From: Mediterranea sp. An20
GTDB lineage: Bacteria; Bacteroidota; Bacteroidia; Bacteroidales; Bacteroidaceae
Direction: 5' to 3'
Length of the DNA: 64,000 bases
Assembly: GCF_002160055.1 (NCBI RefSeq)
Contig: NZ_NFJV01000002.1
Coordinates: forward strand, 124,001-188,000
Both the position numbers and the translations under genes were made by a program. The first letter of the stretch is position 1. Every line of letters begins with the position of its first letter. A model generated the notes under the pieces. The model saw only the letters and a program-made list of their open reading frames with translations. It was not told the origin of the DNA and did not search any database. Shown in pieces: positions 45,369 through 54,060 of the stretch.

Positions 45369-46361
45369 ATGGCTGTAACAATGGCTGATATAACCAAGCT
45401 CCGCAAAATGACGGGTGCTGGTATGATGGACTGTAAGAACGCCCTGACTCAAGCAGAAGGCGATTTCGACCAAGCAATTAAAATTATCCGTGAGAAGGGA
45501 CAGGCCGTGGCTGCTAAGCGTTCGGACCGTGAAGCTTCCGAAGGTTGTGTGCTGGCGAAGGCTGTAGATGGTTTCGGCGCAATGATTGCCTTGAAGTGCG
45601 AAACTGACTTTGTGGCTCAGAACGCTGATTTCGTAAAACTTGCTCAGGATATTCTGGATGCTGCCGTGGCCAACAAGTGTAAGACGCTGGACGAAGTGAA
45701 GGCGCTCAAACTGGGCGATATGACGGTGGCTGAAGCTGTAACCGACCGTAGCGGCATCACGGGCGAAAAGATGGAACTGGACGGCTACCAGACTGTAGAA
45801 GGTCCCGCTATCTCTGTATATAATCACCAGAACAAGAACTTCCTTTGCACAATGGTACTGCTGAACAAGGCTGTTGACGATAAGATTGGTCATGAGGTTG
45901 CCATGCAGGTAGCTGCCATGAACCCGATTGCTGTGAACGAAGCCGGTGTGCCCGAGGATGTGAAGAACAATGAACTCCAGGTGGCAGTTGAAAAGACGAA
46001 GGCCGAGCAGATTCAGAAGGCTGTGGAGGCTGCTCTGAAGAAAGCCGGTTTCAACCTCTACATCGCTGAAAACGAAGAGCATCTGAATGAAGGCATTATG
46101 AAAGGCAACATCACTGAAGCACAGGCTCAGGAGATTCGCGACCTGAAAGAGAAGGTTGCTGCCGAGAAGGCTGCCAACCTGCCTGCCCAGATGATTGAGA
46201 ACATCGCCAAGGGACGTATGGCTAAATTCTACAAGGAGAACTGCCTGTTGAACCAGGAATACATCCAGGATGCCAAGATGACGATTGCCGACTATCTGAA
46301 GGCGCAAGATAAGGAACTGACTGTGCTCGATTTCAAGCGTTACACACTGCGTGCTGAGTAA
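45369..46361 (+). CDS. tsf: Elongation factor Ts
   Basis: Predicted 330-residue nucleotide exchange factor for EF-Tu. The N-terminal UBA-like helix bundle has ITKLRKMTGAGMMDCKNAL, followed by the core VLAKAVDGFGAMIALKCETDFVA with the conserved TDFVA motif. It is longer than E. coli EF-Ts (about 283) owing to inserts in the second half, as is common in Bacteroidetes. Follows rpsB. Confidence 0.96.
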   Translation: MAVTMADITKLRKMTGAGMMDCKNALTQAEGDFDQAIKIIREKGQAVAAKRSDREASEGCVLAKAVDGFGAMIALKCETDFVAQNADFVKLAQDILDAAVANKCKTLDEVKALKLGDMTVAEAVTDRSGITGEKMELDGYQTVEGPAISVYNHQNKNFLCTMVLLNKAVDDKIGHEVAMQVAAMNPIAVNEAGVPEDVKNNELQVAVEKTKAEQIQKAVEAALKKAGFNLYIAENEEHLNEGIMKGNITEAQAQEIRDLKEKVAAEKAANLPAQMIENIAKGRMAKFYKENCLLNQEYIQDAKMTIADYLKAQDKELTVLDFKRYTLRAE

Positions 46362-46402
46362 ACAGCGCAGACAGTCTGTCTATCTGAGAATATAGAAAGG
46401 TG

Positions 46403-46440
46403 AGGGTACATCGGAATCTCGGTGTGCCCTTTTTCTTTTT
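46403..46440 (+). terminator. Terminator of the S2-EF-Ts genes
   Basis: AGGGTACA pairs with TGTGCCCT (46423-46430, one G-T pair) around a loop rich in CGG, then a T-rich stretch. Confidence 0.8.
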
Positions 46441-46531
46441 GAAGGAAGAAGATGACTGTGTCGGGCGAAAGGCCTGTAAGCGCTGAAAGGTTCTGTGTTC
46501 CTTTCTTAGAAAATGTATAAGTAATCAATTA

Positions 46532-46704
46532 GAGTCTGTTTAAATTTTGCTCAGCTTTATTTTGAGTGCTGTTTCGGGGATATTTTGGGGGTGTACTGAG
46601 GAGCGTAGCGGGTTACGTGGCGAAGTATGCCGGGAAAAGAGACCGGAAAGAGGCTCAAAGGAAGCTGAATATAAATCTTAAAAGCGGAAAAATTAAACAG
46701 ATTC
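46532..46704. mobile_element. MITE-like element of 173 bp
   Basis: Terminal inverted repeats GAGTCTGTTTAAATTTTGC (46532-46550) and GGAAAAATTAAACAGATTC (46686-46704) match at 15 of 19 positions. The interior of 135 bp shows no gene and no transposase. No certain target-site duplication was seen. It could be a non-autonomous derivative of a Bacteroides insertion sequence. Confidence 0.5.
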
Positions 46705-46760
46705 TTCGATTTAGCTTATATCAAATATGTTTTGTTTCATTTAATTTTGCACATTTACTT

Positions 46761-47816
46761 ATGTGGTGGAAACAAAAGAAAATAGCGATTATCTTGCTGG
46801 CAGTCCTGCTGTCTGGTTGGACTGTTGTAGTGAGGGCTGAAACAGATACTCTGAAAGTGTTGCAGTTGAATATCTGGCATGAAGGTACGCAGGTAGAGGG
46901 CGGTTTTCAGGCCATTGTGGACGAGATTATACATGCGGAGGCAGATGTAGCCTTTCTTAGCGAGGTGCGCAACTACGAGGGAGTGCCTTTTGTGCCCCGT
47001 CTGATAGAGGCGTTGCGGCAGAAAGGTGTGGTCTATTATGGTGAATACAGTCCGTTGGACGTGGGCATTCTTTCCAGGTATCCGATTTTGGAGCAGGAAG
47101 ATGTGCGTGCCACGGATAAGGGAGAAGGCAGCGGTTCGTTGTTGCGGGCTTTGTTGCAGGTAGGCAACCGCAAGGTAGCTGTCTATTCCGCCCATTTAGA
47201 TTATAAGAATTACGCCTGCTACTTGCCCCGCGGTTATGATGGGGCTACGTGGAAAAAGATGGATGCTCCGGTGACAGATGCCGATTCGGTGTTGCAGGCC
47301 AACAGTCTTGCTTATCGGGAGGAACTTATCCGGCTTTTTGTGCAGAAGGCGAAAGAAGACCGTGAGCGCTTTGCTGTAGTGCTTCTGGGCGGTGACTTCA
47401 ATGAACCCTCCCATTTGGACTGGCAGGAAGACACGCGTCATTTGTGGGACCATCGTGGCGTAGTAGTCAACTGGGACTGTTCCAGCCTGTTGCAGAACGC
47501 CGGATATAAGGATGCCTATCGGGTGATTTATCCGAATCCTGTAACCCATCCGGGCTTTACTTTTCCTTCAGACAACAACCGTGTGCCGGTAGACAAGTTA
47601 GCTTGGGCTCCGGAAGCCGACGAGCGTGACCGTATTGACTTTATTTATTACGCTGGAGTTGCCATACAGCCTTTATCGGCCAAGGTTGTAGGACCTTCCC
47701 GTTCCATTGTGCGTGGTGAGCGGGTAGAAGAACACACTTCCGATGTCTTTCTGACCCCGCTGGGTGTGTGGCCTTCAGATCATAAGGGGGTGCTGGTGAC
47801 ATTCTTGCTTCGGTAG
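46761..47816 (+). CDS. Exported endonuclease/exonuclease/phosphatase-family protein
   Basis: Predicted 351-residue exported hydrolase. A signal peptide lies at about 9-27 (IAIILLAVLLSGWTVVVRA). The catalytic fold shows LQLNIWHEG, the metal Glu in ADVAFLSEVRN, GGDFNEPSHLDW and the terminal SDHKGVLVTFL with the catalytic His. Substrates in this superfamily include nucleic acids, inositol phosphates and phospholipids; none can be chosen here. Start at 46761, just after a MITE-like element that may have brought or replaced its promoter (TAATTTTG at 46742-46749). Confidence 0.85.
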   Translation: MWWKQKKIAIILLAVLLSGWTVVVRAETDTLKVLQLNIWHEGTQVEGGFQAIVDEIIHAEADVAFLSEVRNYEGVPFVPRLIEALRQKGVVYYGEYSPLDVGILSRYPILEQEDVRATDKGEGSGSLLRALLQVGNRKVAVYSAHLDYKNYACYLPRGYDGATWKKMDAPVTDADSVLQANSLAYREELIRLFVQKAKEDRERFAVVLLGGDFNEPSHLDWQEDTRHLWDHRGVVVNWDCSSLLQNAGYKDAYRVIYPNPVTHPGFTFPSDNNRVPVDKLAWAPEADERDRIDFIYYAGVAIQPLSAKVVGPSRSIVRGERVEEHTSDVFLTPLGVWPSDHKGVLVTFLLR

Positions 47817-47923
47817 GTATAGGGGCTGTGGCGAACTTAATGATGAGGAAACGCTTACCATAAGTGAAAAGGGAAAATTGGGTAATCTTGAGATTCCTCA
47901 CAATAAGCATTCCTCACATAAAG

Positions 47924-47968
47924 GTTTGGCGCGCTAACATGAAGGTTTAGCGCGCTAAACCTTAGTTT
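47924..47968. repeat. Two-copy 21-bp repeat containing a palindrome
   Basis: AAGGTTTGGCGCGCTAA is followed 21 bp later by AAGGTTTAGCGCGCTAA; the second copy is nearly self-complementary with the AACCTT after it. The unit ATGAAGGTTTAGC resembles ATGCAGGTTTAGC of the array at 8380-8484 in phase and length. Confidence 0.6.
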
Positions 47969-48011
47969 TATCTGAAGCTACGTGACTTTTCCTGACCGGC
48001 ACAACCCTTTT

Positions 48012-49253
48012 TTATTGTTGTTTCCCGCTGAGGCGTGCCAGCAGTACAGAGAAACTGGTGCGCAGGTAGATTCCTGCCAGTACGCTGGTAGAGGTCCGGG
48101 TTGTGAATGTTTGTCCGGATGCATCGGTGCCTTGGCCTGAAAGTCGGTGGTAAAGGGTTACGTTGATGCCTACGGAACACACGTTGCCGAAACTGTGCGT
48201 GTATTCTGCCTTCTCATAGACCATTTGTGATTGAGGATATAGCGTATTTTCCGTATCTGCACTGATGGTACCGAAATAAGGTGAGCCAAGCAGGGTGATG
48301 AACTTATTGGCATAGAGGTAGCCGCCTTGCAGACAGAATCCTTTCAGACTGGCGCCCGCCGTGGCATGAAGTCCATAGCCGTTTTCGAAGGGCATGTGAG
48401 AGCCGGACAACTGTTTGTAGCAGAGGATGTGGGCGTTTGCCCAGAAGCGTTTCAGTATGGGGCGGTTCAATGTCCGGTTATAGCCGATACCTGTGGCAGC
48501 ATTCAGCAGGCTGGATATGCCGTGGTATTGCCCTTGTTGTATTTCTCCTCCCCAATGCTGGGCAACCAGTTGGACGGGGATGTACCAGCCACTGTCCTTG
48601 AACTTGATGCGCGAAGAGAGTGCCAGCGTGAACTGTTCCTGCTGGTTGTCTTGTCGGAAAATAAAGTTCTGCCAGTCTATCCAGGCATCCAAATCAAAAC
48701 AGGGCAGGTTGAACAGCACCTGGAGTCCGCTTTCCGGGTCGGCACTGAGATTCAGTTCCGGGTTGTACAGAGGTTCGATCAGCCGGTGGTTGGCACCTCC
48801 GTAGAGGTTGCCCAATACCAGGTTCAGTTTGTTGTCGAATCCGCTGAGTTGTGCCCGGAAGAAAGGTCGGGCGTGGAGTCCTTTCCCGTTACTCTCATTG
48901 GCGTCCTGCCAGTAGGGCAGTCCTTGGTATCCGCCCGAAGGGTAGTGTTTGGCTCCGCTGTAGTAGAGCAGGTGTACACCGGCTTCCAGTCTAAGGTTGG
49001 CGAGGGGCTGGTAAGACACCCGTGGTTGCAGCCAAAGTCCCGGCAAGGTATATCCCTTGTCTACATTGCCTTTGAATTCGTTGTTCTGAAAGAAATTCAG
49101 GTTATCTATGTTCAGTCTGAGGCATTGCCTGTCTCCGGCCGACAACAAGTAGGGGCGTTGGAATACTTCGTCTTGTATCTGTGCTTGTGCGATGGCTGGC
49201 AGTAAGGCTGTTAGCAGGCACAGCAGGCTGTGGCAGAAGAGCTTTTTTATCAT
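48012..49253 (-). CDS. Outer-membrane beta-barrel protein of unknown function
   Basis: Predicted 413-residue exported protein with a signal peptide of about 24 residues (ends IAQAQ) and many amphipathic aromatic strands throughout (for example LRLEAGVHLLYYSG; KLNLVLGNLYGG; FCLQGGYLYANKFITLLGSPYFG). I do not recognise the family with confidence; it has the look of Bacteroides barrel proteins that are often left as hypothetical. Its ATG lies one base after the stop codon of the SUI1 gene, so the two are translationally coupled. Confidence 0.7.
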   Translation of the reverse strand: MIKKLFCHSLLCLLTALLPAIAQAQIQDEVFQRPYLLSAGDRQCLRLNIDNLNFFQNNEFKGNVDKGYTLPGLWLQPRVSYQPLANLRLEAGVHLLYYSGAKHYPSGGYQGLPYWQDANESNGKGLHARPFFRAQLSGFDNKLNLVLGNLYGGANHRLIEPLYNPELNLSADPESGLQVLFNLPCFDLDAWIDWQNFIFRQDNQQEQFTLALSSRIKFKDSGWYIPVQLVAQHWGGEIQQGQYHGISSLLNAATGIGYNRTLNRPILKRFWANAHILCYKQLSGSHMPFENGYGLHATAGASLKGFCLQGGYLYANKFITLLGSPYFGTISADTENTLYPQSQMVYEKAEYTHSFGNVCSVGINVTLYHRLSGQGTDASGQTFTTRTSTSVLAGIYLRTSFSVLLARLSGKQQ

Positions 49254-49254
49254 A

Positions 49255-49614
49255 TCATCCGGCGGTCTTGGTTTGTGTATATCCAGCTTTCAGCAGCAGT
49301 TCGGCTACTTTCTCTTTAAGCTCTCCCTGAATGATGATTTCGCCATCCTTGGCAGAACCGCCTGTGCCACATTTGTTTTTCAGCATTTTGCCCAGTTCCT
49401 TCAGGTCTTCATCCGTACCGGTGAATCCGGTGACGAGTGTTACAGTTTTGCCGCCCCGGTTCTTCCGGTCCAGGCGTACGCGCAGGCGCTGTTGGGCGGG
49501 AGGCAGGGTGACTGTTTCTTCTTCGTTCTCTGTTTCGTAGCAGAAATCGGGGTTGGTGGAGTAGACCACGTTCAGGCGGTCTTTCCAGTCGTTGTTCTTA
49601 TTGCTTTTTGCCAT
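49255..49614 (-). CDS. SUI1/eIF1-family translation factor (YciH-like)
   Basis: Predicted 119-residue protein with a charged N-terminus (MAKSNKNNDWKDRLNVVYS) and a C-terminal SUI1 domain (about 45-119): LRVRLDRKNRGGKTVTLVTGF, then CGTGGSAKDGEIIIQG. Bacterial YciH proteins influence start-site fidelity in vitro. The ATG at 49614 is chosen over one at 49686, since a -7 element (TACTTTTG, 49691-49684) lies between. It is directly upstream of, and coupled to, the barrel gene. Confidence 0.9.
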   Translation of the reverse strand: MAKSNKNNDWKDRLNVVYSTNPDFCYETENEEETVTLPPAQQRLRVRLDRKNRGGKTVTLVTGFTGTDEDLKELGKMLKNKCGTGGSAKDGEIIIQGELKEKVAELLLKAGYTQTKTAG

Positions 49615-49683
49615 GACAGATGGTGCTTGAGTTTGTTTTCTCATTTCATGTTCCGGACTTTTCCCGCCGGACGTTATTGGTTG

Positions 49684-49691
49684 CAAAAGTA
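49684..49691 (-). promoter_or_regulatory. Probable -7 element of the SUI1 gene
   Basis: TACTTTTG on the minus strand; no matching TTTG at 19-bp spacing. It supports translation starting at 49614. Confidence 0.45.
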
Positions 49692-49790
49692 CGTCTTTTC
49701 TTTTATCTGTCCGCGGCAGTTGGCAGAAATTTGTACAGGAAATTTATGTTAAGCTTCCGGCCTGCGGTCTGTTCTCCATAGAAAAAACGT

Positions 49791-49798
49791 ATCTTTGT
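49791..49798 (+). promoter_or_regulatory. Probable -7 element of the FAH-ispF genes
   Basis: TATCTTTG, about 44-51 bp before the ATG at 49842; -33 not evident. Confidence 0.45.
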
Positions 49799-49841
49799 CC
49801 CCATCCTTATAGATAAATTCAGTAAAACCGATGAATGAGAT

Positions 49842-50459
49842 ATGAAAATCATAGCCGTAGGAATGAATTACGCCCTGCATAATCAGGAGTTAGGGCATGT
49901 GACGCACAGTACGGAACCGGTCATTTTTATGAAACCCGATTCGGCTTTGTTAAGAGACGGGAAACCTTTTTTCTTGCCGGACTTTTCAGACGACGTGCAG
50001 TATGAAACGGAGGTAGTGGTACGCATTTGCCGGTTGGGCAAACATATTGCCCCGCGTTTTGCTAGCCGTTATTACGATGCTGTGACGGTAGGCATTGACT
50101 TTACCGCACGGGACCTTCAGAACCGTTTCCGTGCCGGCGGTCTGCCGTGGGAGTTATCCAAAGGTTTCGACAACTCCGCAGCTATCGGCCGATTCATTCC
50201 TTTGGAACAGTTGGGCGGCAATGTGCAGCAGTTGGATTTTCGTCTGGATATTGATGGACGTGAGGTTCAGCGGGGATGTACGGCCGACATGTTGTTCCGG
50301 GTGGACGATATTCTGTCCTATGTCAGCCGTTTCATGACGCTGAAGATGGGCGACCTGCTCTTTACCGGAACTCCCGCCGGAGTAGGCCCGGTGGCGGTGG
50401 GACAGCATTTGCAGGGATATTTGGGCGAAGAAGAAGTGTTGGATTTTTATATACGATAA
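49842..50459 (+). CDS. Fumarylacetoacetate hydrolase-family protein
   Basis: Predicted 205-residue cytoplasmic enzyme of the FAH superfamily. Landmarks are MKIIAVGMNYALHNQEL, FMKPDSALL, the metal-binding YETEVVVRI, GIDFTARDLQ and the late LLFTGTPAGVGPV. Relatives include fumarylpyruvate or acylpyruvate hydrolases and oxaloacetate tautomerase/decarboxylases; the substrate cannot be chosen. It precedes ispF by 5 bp, so they share a transcript, though no metabolic link is evident. Confidence 0.9.
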   Translation: MKIIAVGMNYALHNQELGHVTHSTEPVIFMKPDSALLRDGKPFFLPDFSDDVQYETEVVVRICRLGKHIAPRFASRYYDAVTVGIDFTARDLQNRFRAGGLPWELSKGFDNSAAIGRFIPLEQLGGNVQQLDFRLDIDGREVQRGCTADMLFRVDDILSYVSRFMTLKMGDLLFTGTPAGVGPVAVGQHLQGYLGEEEVLDFYIR

Positions 50460-50464
50460 GAACC

Positions 50465-50944
50465 ATGAAGATACGTGTAGGTTTCGGTTACGACGTCCAC
50501 CGGCTGGTGGAAGGTCGTGAATTGTGGCTGGGAGGCATACGTTTGGAGCATCCCCTGGGACTGTTGGGACATTCGGACGCCGATGTCCTTATCCATGCCA
50601 TTTGTGATGCTCTGTTAGGAGCCGCCAATATGCGCGACATTGGCTATCACTTTCCTGATACCGCCGGTGAGTTTGAACACATTGACAGTAAGATTCTGCT
50701 GAAGAAAACCGTGCAGCTGATTGCTGCCAAGGGCTATGCGGTGGGCAATGTCGATGCCACCGTCTGCGCCGAGCGTCCGAAGCTGAATCCGCATATCCCT
50801 CTGATGAAGCAGACCCTGGCTGCCGTGATGGGCATTGATGAAGACGACGTGTCCATCAAGGCCACCACCACGGAGAAACTGGGATTTACCGGGCGCGAAG
50901 AAGGCATTTCGGCCTATGCCACGGTGCTGATAGAGCGTGAGTAG
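50465..50944 (+). CDS. ispF: 2-C-methyl-D-erythritol 2,4-cyclodiphosphate synthase
   Basis: Predicted 159-residue trimeric enzyme of the non-mevalonate isoprenoid pathway. The zinc ligands are visible as Asp10 and His12 in GFGYDVHRL and His44 in HSDADVLIHAICDALLG. The ending with TTTEKLGFTGREEGI is typical. The start at 50465 overlaps nothing and is 5 bp after the FAH stop. It ends one base before the convergent DUF456 gene. Confidence 0.97.
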   Translation: MKIRVGFGYDVHRLVEGRELWLGGIRLEHPLGLLGHSDADVLIHAICDALLGAANMRDIGYHFPDTAGEFEHIDSKILLKKTVQLIAAKGYAVGNVDATVCAERPKLNPHIPLMKQTLAAVMGIDEDDVSIKATTTEKLGFTGREEGISAYATVLIERE

Positions 50945-50945
50945 G

Positions 50946-51422
50946 TTATTGCAGCAGGGCTGCTGCAAACTGCCAGATGAAGTAGCCGCATACGATGCAC
51001 TTCACCACCGTGCCCAGCAAGAATCCCAATACAGAACCCAAGCCGGACTTCAGGGCTTCGCGCGTTTCCCGTCCCCCCAACAGCTCGCCTATGAAAGCGC
51101 CGAGAAAGGGACCTAGGATGATGCCCCAGGGCAGAAAGAACAGTCCGATGAGGGTGCCGATCAGGCAACCCCGTGTGCCCCATTTGCTGCTGCCGCTGTA
51201 TTTGGCTCCCAAGAGGGGGACGAAATAATCGAGCACCTGGATGACGATGACAATGCCCAACCATACCAGCAGTTGGGTAAGGCTGAACTGTACTTTTTCT
51301 GTAAAGTGGAGCAGCAACAGTCCGGCGTATGCCAGCGGCGGACCGGGCAGCATGGGAAGGATGCAGCCGGCCAGACCTGTCAGCAGGCAGAGGGCACCTG
51401 CGATGATAAGAAAAATATCCAT
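50946..51422 (-). CDS. DUF456 family membrane protein
   Basis: Predicted 158-residue inner-membrane protein with five or so hydrophobic segments and Gly-rich motifs. These include GLAGCILPMLPGPPLAYAGLLLL near the start, LGAKYSGSSKWGTRGCLIGTLIG and LGPFLGAFIGELLGG, which are the DUF456 pattern. The function of the family is unknown. The ATG at 51422 is preferred because a longer form adds a non-membrane leader. Confidence 0.8.
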   Translation of the reverse strand: MDIFLIIAGALCLLTGLAGCILPMLPGPPLAYAGLLLLHFTEKVQFSLTQLLVWLGIVIVIQVLDYFVPLLGAKYSGSSKWGTRGCLIGTLIGLFFLPWGIILGPFLGAFIGELLGGRETREALKSGLGSVLGFLLGTVVKCIVCGYFIWQFAAALLQ

Positions 51423-51552
51423 AATTCTGAAAATGGTTAGCTGTCGCAAAGATAGTGGAAAAAGTGGAATCTGCAAGGACTTCGGGCGACAGCCGTCAGT
51501 TACCGGCCGGTTATCTGGGTCGGGCGTTTGGCATGGATAGCTATTTGGGCAA

Positions 51553-51618
51553 GATTGCCGGGCGCTGAGAAGCAGACTGCCGGGCGCTTGGAATCCGGCT
51601 TGTTATAGATAAGAAGCA
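51553..51618. repeat. 22-bp-periodic degenerate array (locus 6)
   Basis: Units at 51553, 51575 and 51597. The first two share ACTGCCGGGCGCT/ATTGCCGGGCGCT, and the third carries TTATAGATAAGAAGCA, which echoes locus 3. Confidence 0.65.
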
Positions 51619-51721
51619 GATGGTTGATTATCTGTGAGATAGGGAAGGACTTGCCGGAGCTTCGCAGCTATGCTTCCTGTTGAAATGAAACTACTTATTT
51701 ACCTGTAAATATATCAAGTGT

Positions 51722-53875
51722 ATGAGAAAATTTCTTCTGTTTTGTGCCTTCTGTCTGACTGTGGGATTGGCAAAGGCATCGCCGATAACCGGATTGCTGG
51801 AACGCATTGCTCCGGGAGCGTCGGACAAGTTTAAGATTGAGATGCAACGCTCGGATACCGACTTCTTCGAGTTGGACCAGGCGGGCGATAAGGTTGTGGT
51901 GCGCGGCAACAGCTACGTCAGTCTGGCTACGGGCATCCACTGGTACCTGAAGTATTATGCAGGCATCCATCTGTCGTGGAATGGCATGAAGGCTGCTTTG
52001 CCCGATGTGCTTCCGCCCGTTGCACATAGGGAACGGCATGAGACGAACCTGAAAGACCGTTACTACCTCAACTATTGCACCTTCTCCTACAGCATGGCCT
52101 TCTGGGACTGGGAGCGTTGGGAACAGGAAATCGACTGGATGGCCCTGCACGGTATCAACGTCCCGTTGGCCCTGGTGGGAACGGATGCCGTGTGGCGAAA
52201 CGTATTGCTCCGATTAGGATATAGCCGCGACGAGGCGAATGCCTTTGTGGCCGGTCCGGCTTTTCAGGCCTGGTGGCTGATGAACAACCTCGAAGGCTGG
52301 GGCGGACCCAATAGCGACCGGTGGTATGAGGACCGGGTGGCGTTGCAGAAGAAAATCCTGAAACGGATGCGCGACTACGGGATGCGTCCCGTGTTGCCCG
52401 GCTATTCGGGCATGTTGCCGCACGATGCCGGGCAGAAACTGGGGTGGGCCATCACCGACCCCGGTAAGTGGAACGGCTTTAACCGTCCGGCGTTTTTGCA
52501 GCCCACTGACCCTCATTTTCAGGAAATAGCTGCTTTATACTACAAAGAGCTGACCCGGCTTTTCGGCAAGGCCGATTTTTACAGCATGGACCCTTTCCAC
52601 GAAGGTGGACGGGTGGACGGTGTCGATTTGGATGCCGCCGGACAGGCCATCTGGCAGGCCATGAAGAAAGCCAATCCGCGTGCGGCGTGGGTGGTGCAGG
52701 CGTGGGGAGCCAATCCGCGTCCACAGATGATACAGAGTGTGCTCAAAGGCGATATGATGGTGCTCGACCTGTATTCGGAAAGCCGTCCGCAATGGGGCGA
52801 CCCGGAGTCTTCGTGGTATCGGAAGAACGGCTTCGACGGGCATGACTGGCTCTACTGCATGCTGCTGAATTATGGTGGAAACGTGGGCCTGCACGGCAAG
52901 ATGAAACACGTTATTGACGAGTTCTACAAAGCCAAGGCCAGTCCGTTCGGTTCCACCCTTCGGGGGGTAGGCCTGACAATGGAGGGTATCGAGAACAATC
53001 CAGTAATGTATGAACTGGTGAGCGAACTGCCTTGGCGTGCCGAACCTTTTGGCAAAGACGAGTGGTTGGCGGGTTATCTCAAGGCACGCTACGGCAAAGC
53101 CGATGCCCGTGTGCTCGAGGCTTGGACGCTGTTGAGCAACACCATCTACGCTTGCCCGGACCAGTCTACCCAGCAGGGTACGCACGAGTCGGTCTTCTGT
53201 GCCCGTCCTTCGCTTCATGCCTACCAGGTATCGTCGTGGTCGGAGATGTCGGATTATTACAACCCGGCAGACGTCATCCATGCGGCAGGTATCTTGCTGG
53301 AGCATGCTGAGGATTTCCGCGGTAACAACCATTTTGAATATGACCTGGTGGACGTGGTGCGTCAGGCAGTGGCTGAAAAGGGGCGTTTGGTCTATCCCGT
53401 GGTGGTCAGCGCTTTCAAGGCAGGCGACCGCGAACTGTTTGCTGCTGCTTCTCGCCGTTTCCTCGACTTGATTCTTCTGCAAGACAAGCTGTTGGCCACA
53501 CGGACAGAGTTTAGAGTGGGCAGATGGATAGAGAGCGCCCGTAAACTGGGGCACACGCCGGACGAGAAAGACCGGTACGAATGGAATGCCCGTGTGCAGA
53601 TTACTACGTGGGGCAACCGTGTCACAGCCGATGACGGCGGGTTGCGCGACTATGCCCATAAGGAGTGGAACGGACTTTTGCGCGATTTCTACTATATGCG
53701 CTGGAAAACTTATTTCGACGAACTGACCCGCCAGTTGGATGGTGGCGAACCCCGTACCATCGACTTCTATGCCCTGGAAGAACCGTGGACATTGCAACAC
53801 AATGCCTATGCCTCCGACGCTGAGGGCGATGCACTCTCTGTGGCGCGTGAGGTGTACGAGGCCATTGCACGCTGA
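51722..53875 (+). CDS. Alpha-N-acetylglucosaminidase, glycoside hydrolase family 89
   Basis: Predicted 717-residue exported glycosidase. The signal peptide is about 1-19 (FCLTVGLAKA). An N-terminal NAGLU domain (about 25-105) leads to the catalytic barrel with YYLNYCTFSYSMAFWDWERWEQEIDWMALHGIN-type residues, MDPFHEGG (a conserved Glu), and the helical C-terminal domain (about 430-717). GH89 enzymes remove alpha-linked GlcNAc from mucin and heparan-type glycans. No SusC/SusD pair or other glycosidase is adjacent, so it does not sit in a typical polysaccharide utilisation locus. Confidence 0.95.
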   Translation: MRKFLLFCAFCLTVGLAKASPITGLLERIAPGASDKFKIEMQRSDTDFFELDQAGDKVVVRGNSYVSLATGIHWYLKYYAGIHLSWNGMKAALPDVLPPVAHRERHETNLKDRYYLNYCTFSYSMAFWDWERWEQEIDWMALHGINVPLALVGTDAVWRNVLLRLGYSRDEANAFVAGPAFQAWWLMNNLEGWGGPNSDRWYEDRVALQKKILKRMRDYGMRPVLPGYSGMLPHDAGQKLGWAITDPGKWNGFNRPAFLQPTDPHFQEIAALYYKELTRLFGKADFYSMDPFHEGGRVDGVDLDAAGQAIWQAMKKANPRAAWVVQAWGANPRPQMIQSVLKGDMMVLDLYSESRPQWGDPESSWYRKNGFDGHDWLYCMLLNYGGNVGLHGKMKHVIDEFYKAKASPFGSTLRGVGLTMEGIENNPVMYELVSELPWRAEPFGKDEWLAGYLKARYGKADARVLEAWTLLSNTIYACPDQSTQQGTHESVFCARPSLHAYQVSSWSEMSDYYNPADVIHAAGILLEHAEDFRGNNHFEYDLVDVVRQAVAEKGRLVYPVVVSAFKAGDRELFAAASRRFLDLILLQDKLLATRTEFRVGRWIESARKLGHTPDEKDRYEWNARVQITTWGNRVTADDGGLRDYAHKEWNGLLRDFYYMRWKTYFDELTRQLDGGEPRTIDFYALEEPWTLQHNAYASDAEGDALSVAREVYEAIAR

Positions 53876-53883
53876 AACATAAT

Positions 53884-53935
53884 CATGCCTCCGCGGGCAT
53901 CAGGCAGAAACCTGGTCTTGCGGAGGCATGGTTTT
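53884..53935 (+). terminator. Terminator of the GH89 gene
   Basis: CATGCCTCCGC (53884-53894) and GCGGAGGCATG (53920-53930) pair perfectly, with an inner CAGG/CCTG stem, then GTTTT. Confidence 0.85.
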
Positions 53936-53952
53936 AGGGGAGAGAGCGTGGC

Positions 53953-54060
53953 TCATTCCCCTTCTTCCAACTGGAAAGTCTCTTCTACCGGTTTGCCGAA
54001 CAACCGGGCTATCTTCAGTGCCAACACTTTACACGAATACAAGTAAGAAGTATAATAAGT
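53953..54060 (-). pseudogene. 3' remnant of an XRE/YozG-type HTH regulator gene
   Basis: Read on the minus strand, this ends YSCKVLALKIARLFGKPVEE then TFQLEEGE and a stop. That is the usual C-terminus of small Cro/CI-type regulators (pattern YxxSxxLAxKIAxxFGxxVExxFxLEE). Upstream, the frame runs into AT-rich sequence with no start codon and no helix-turn-helix, so only the last third survives. It is a decayed gene, not a functional one. Confidence 0.65.

Larger units (their letters stand above)
46362..46760. other. Gene-free region between tsf and the endonuclease/phosphatase-family gene
   Basis: Contains the tsf terminator and a MITE-like element (46532-46704). An open frame runs through the element into the next gene, but it has no conserved content and is not taken as coding. 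Confidence 0.6.

Noticed and set aside
46566-46760. N-terminal extension of the endonuclease/phosphatase-family protein
   Set aside because: It reads through the MITE-like element, and a proper signal peptide begins at the ATG at 46761.
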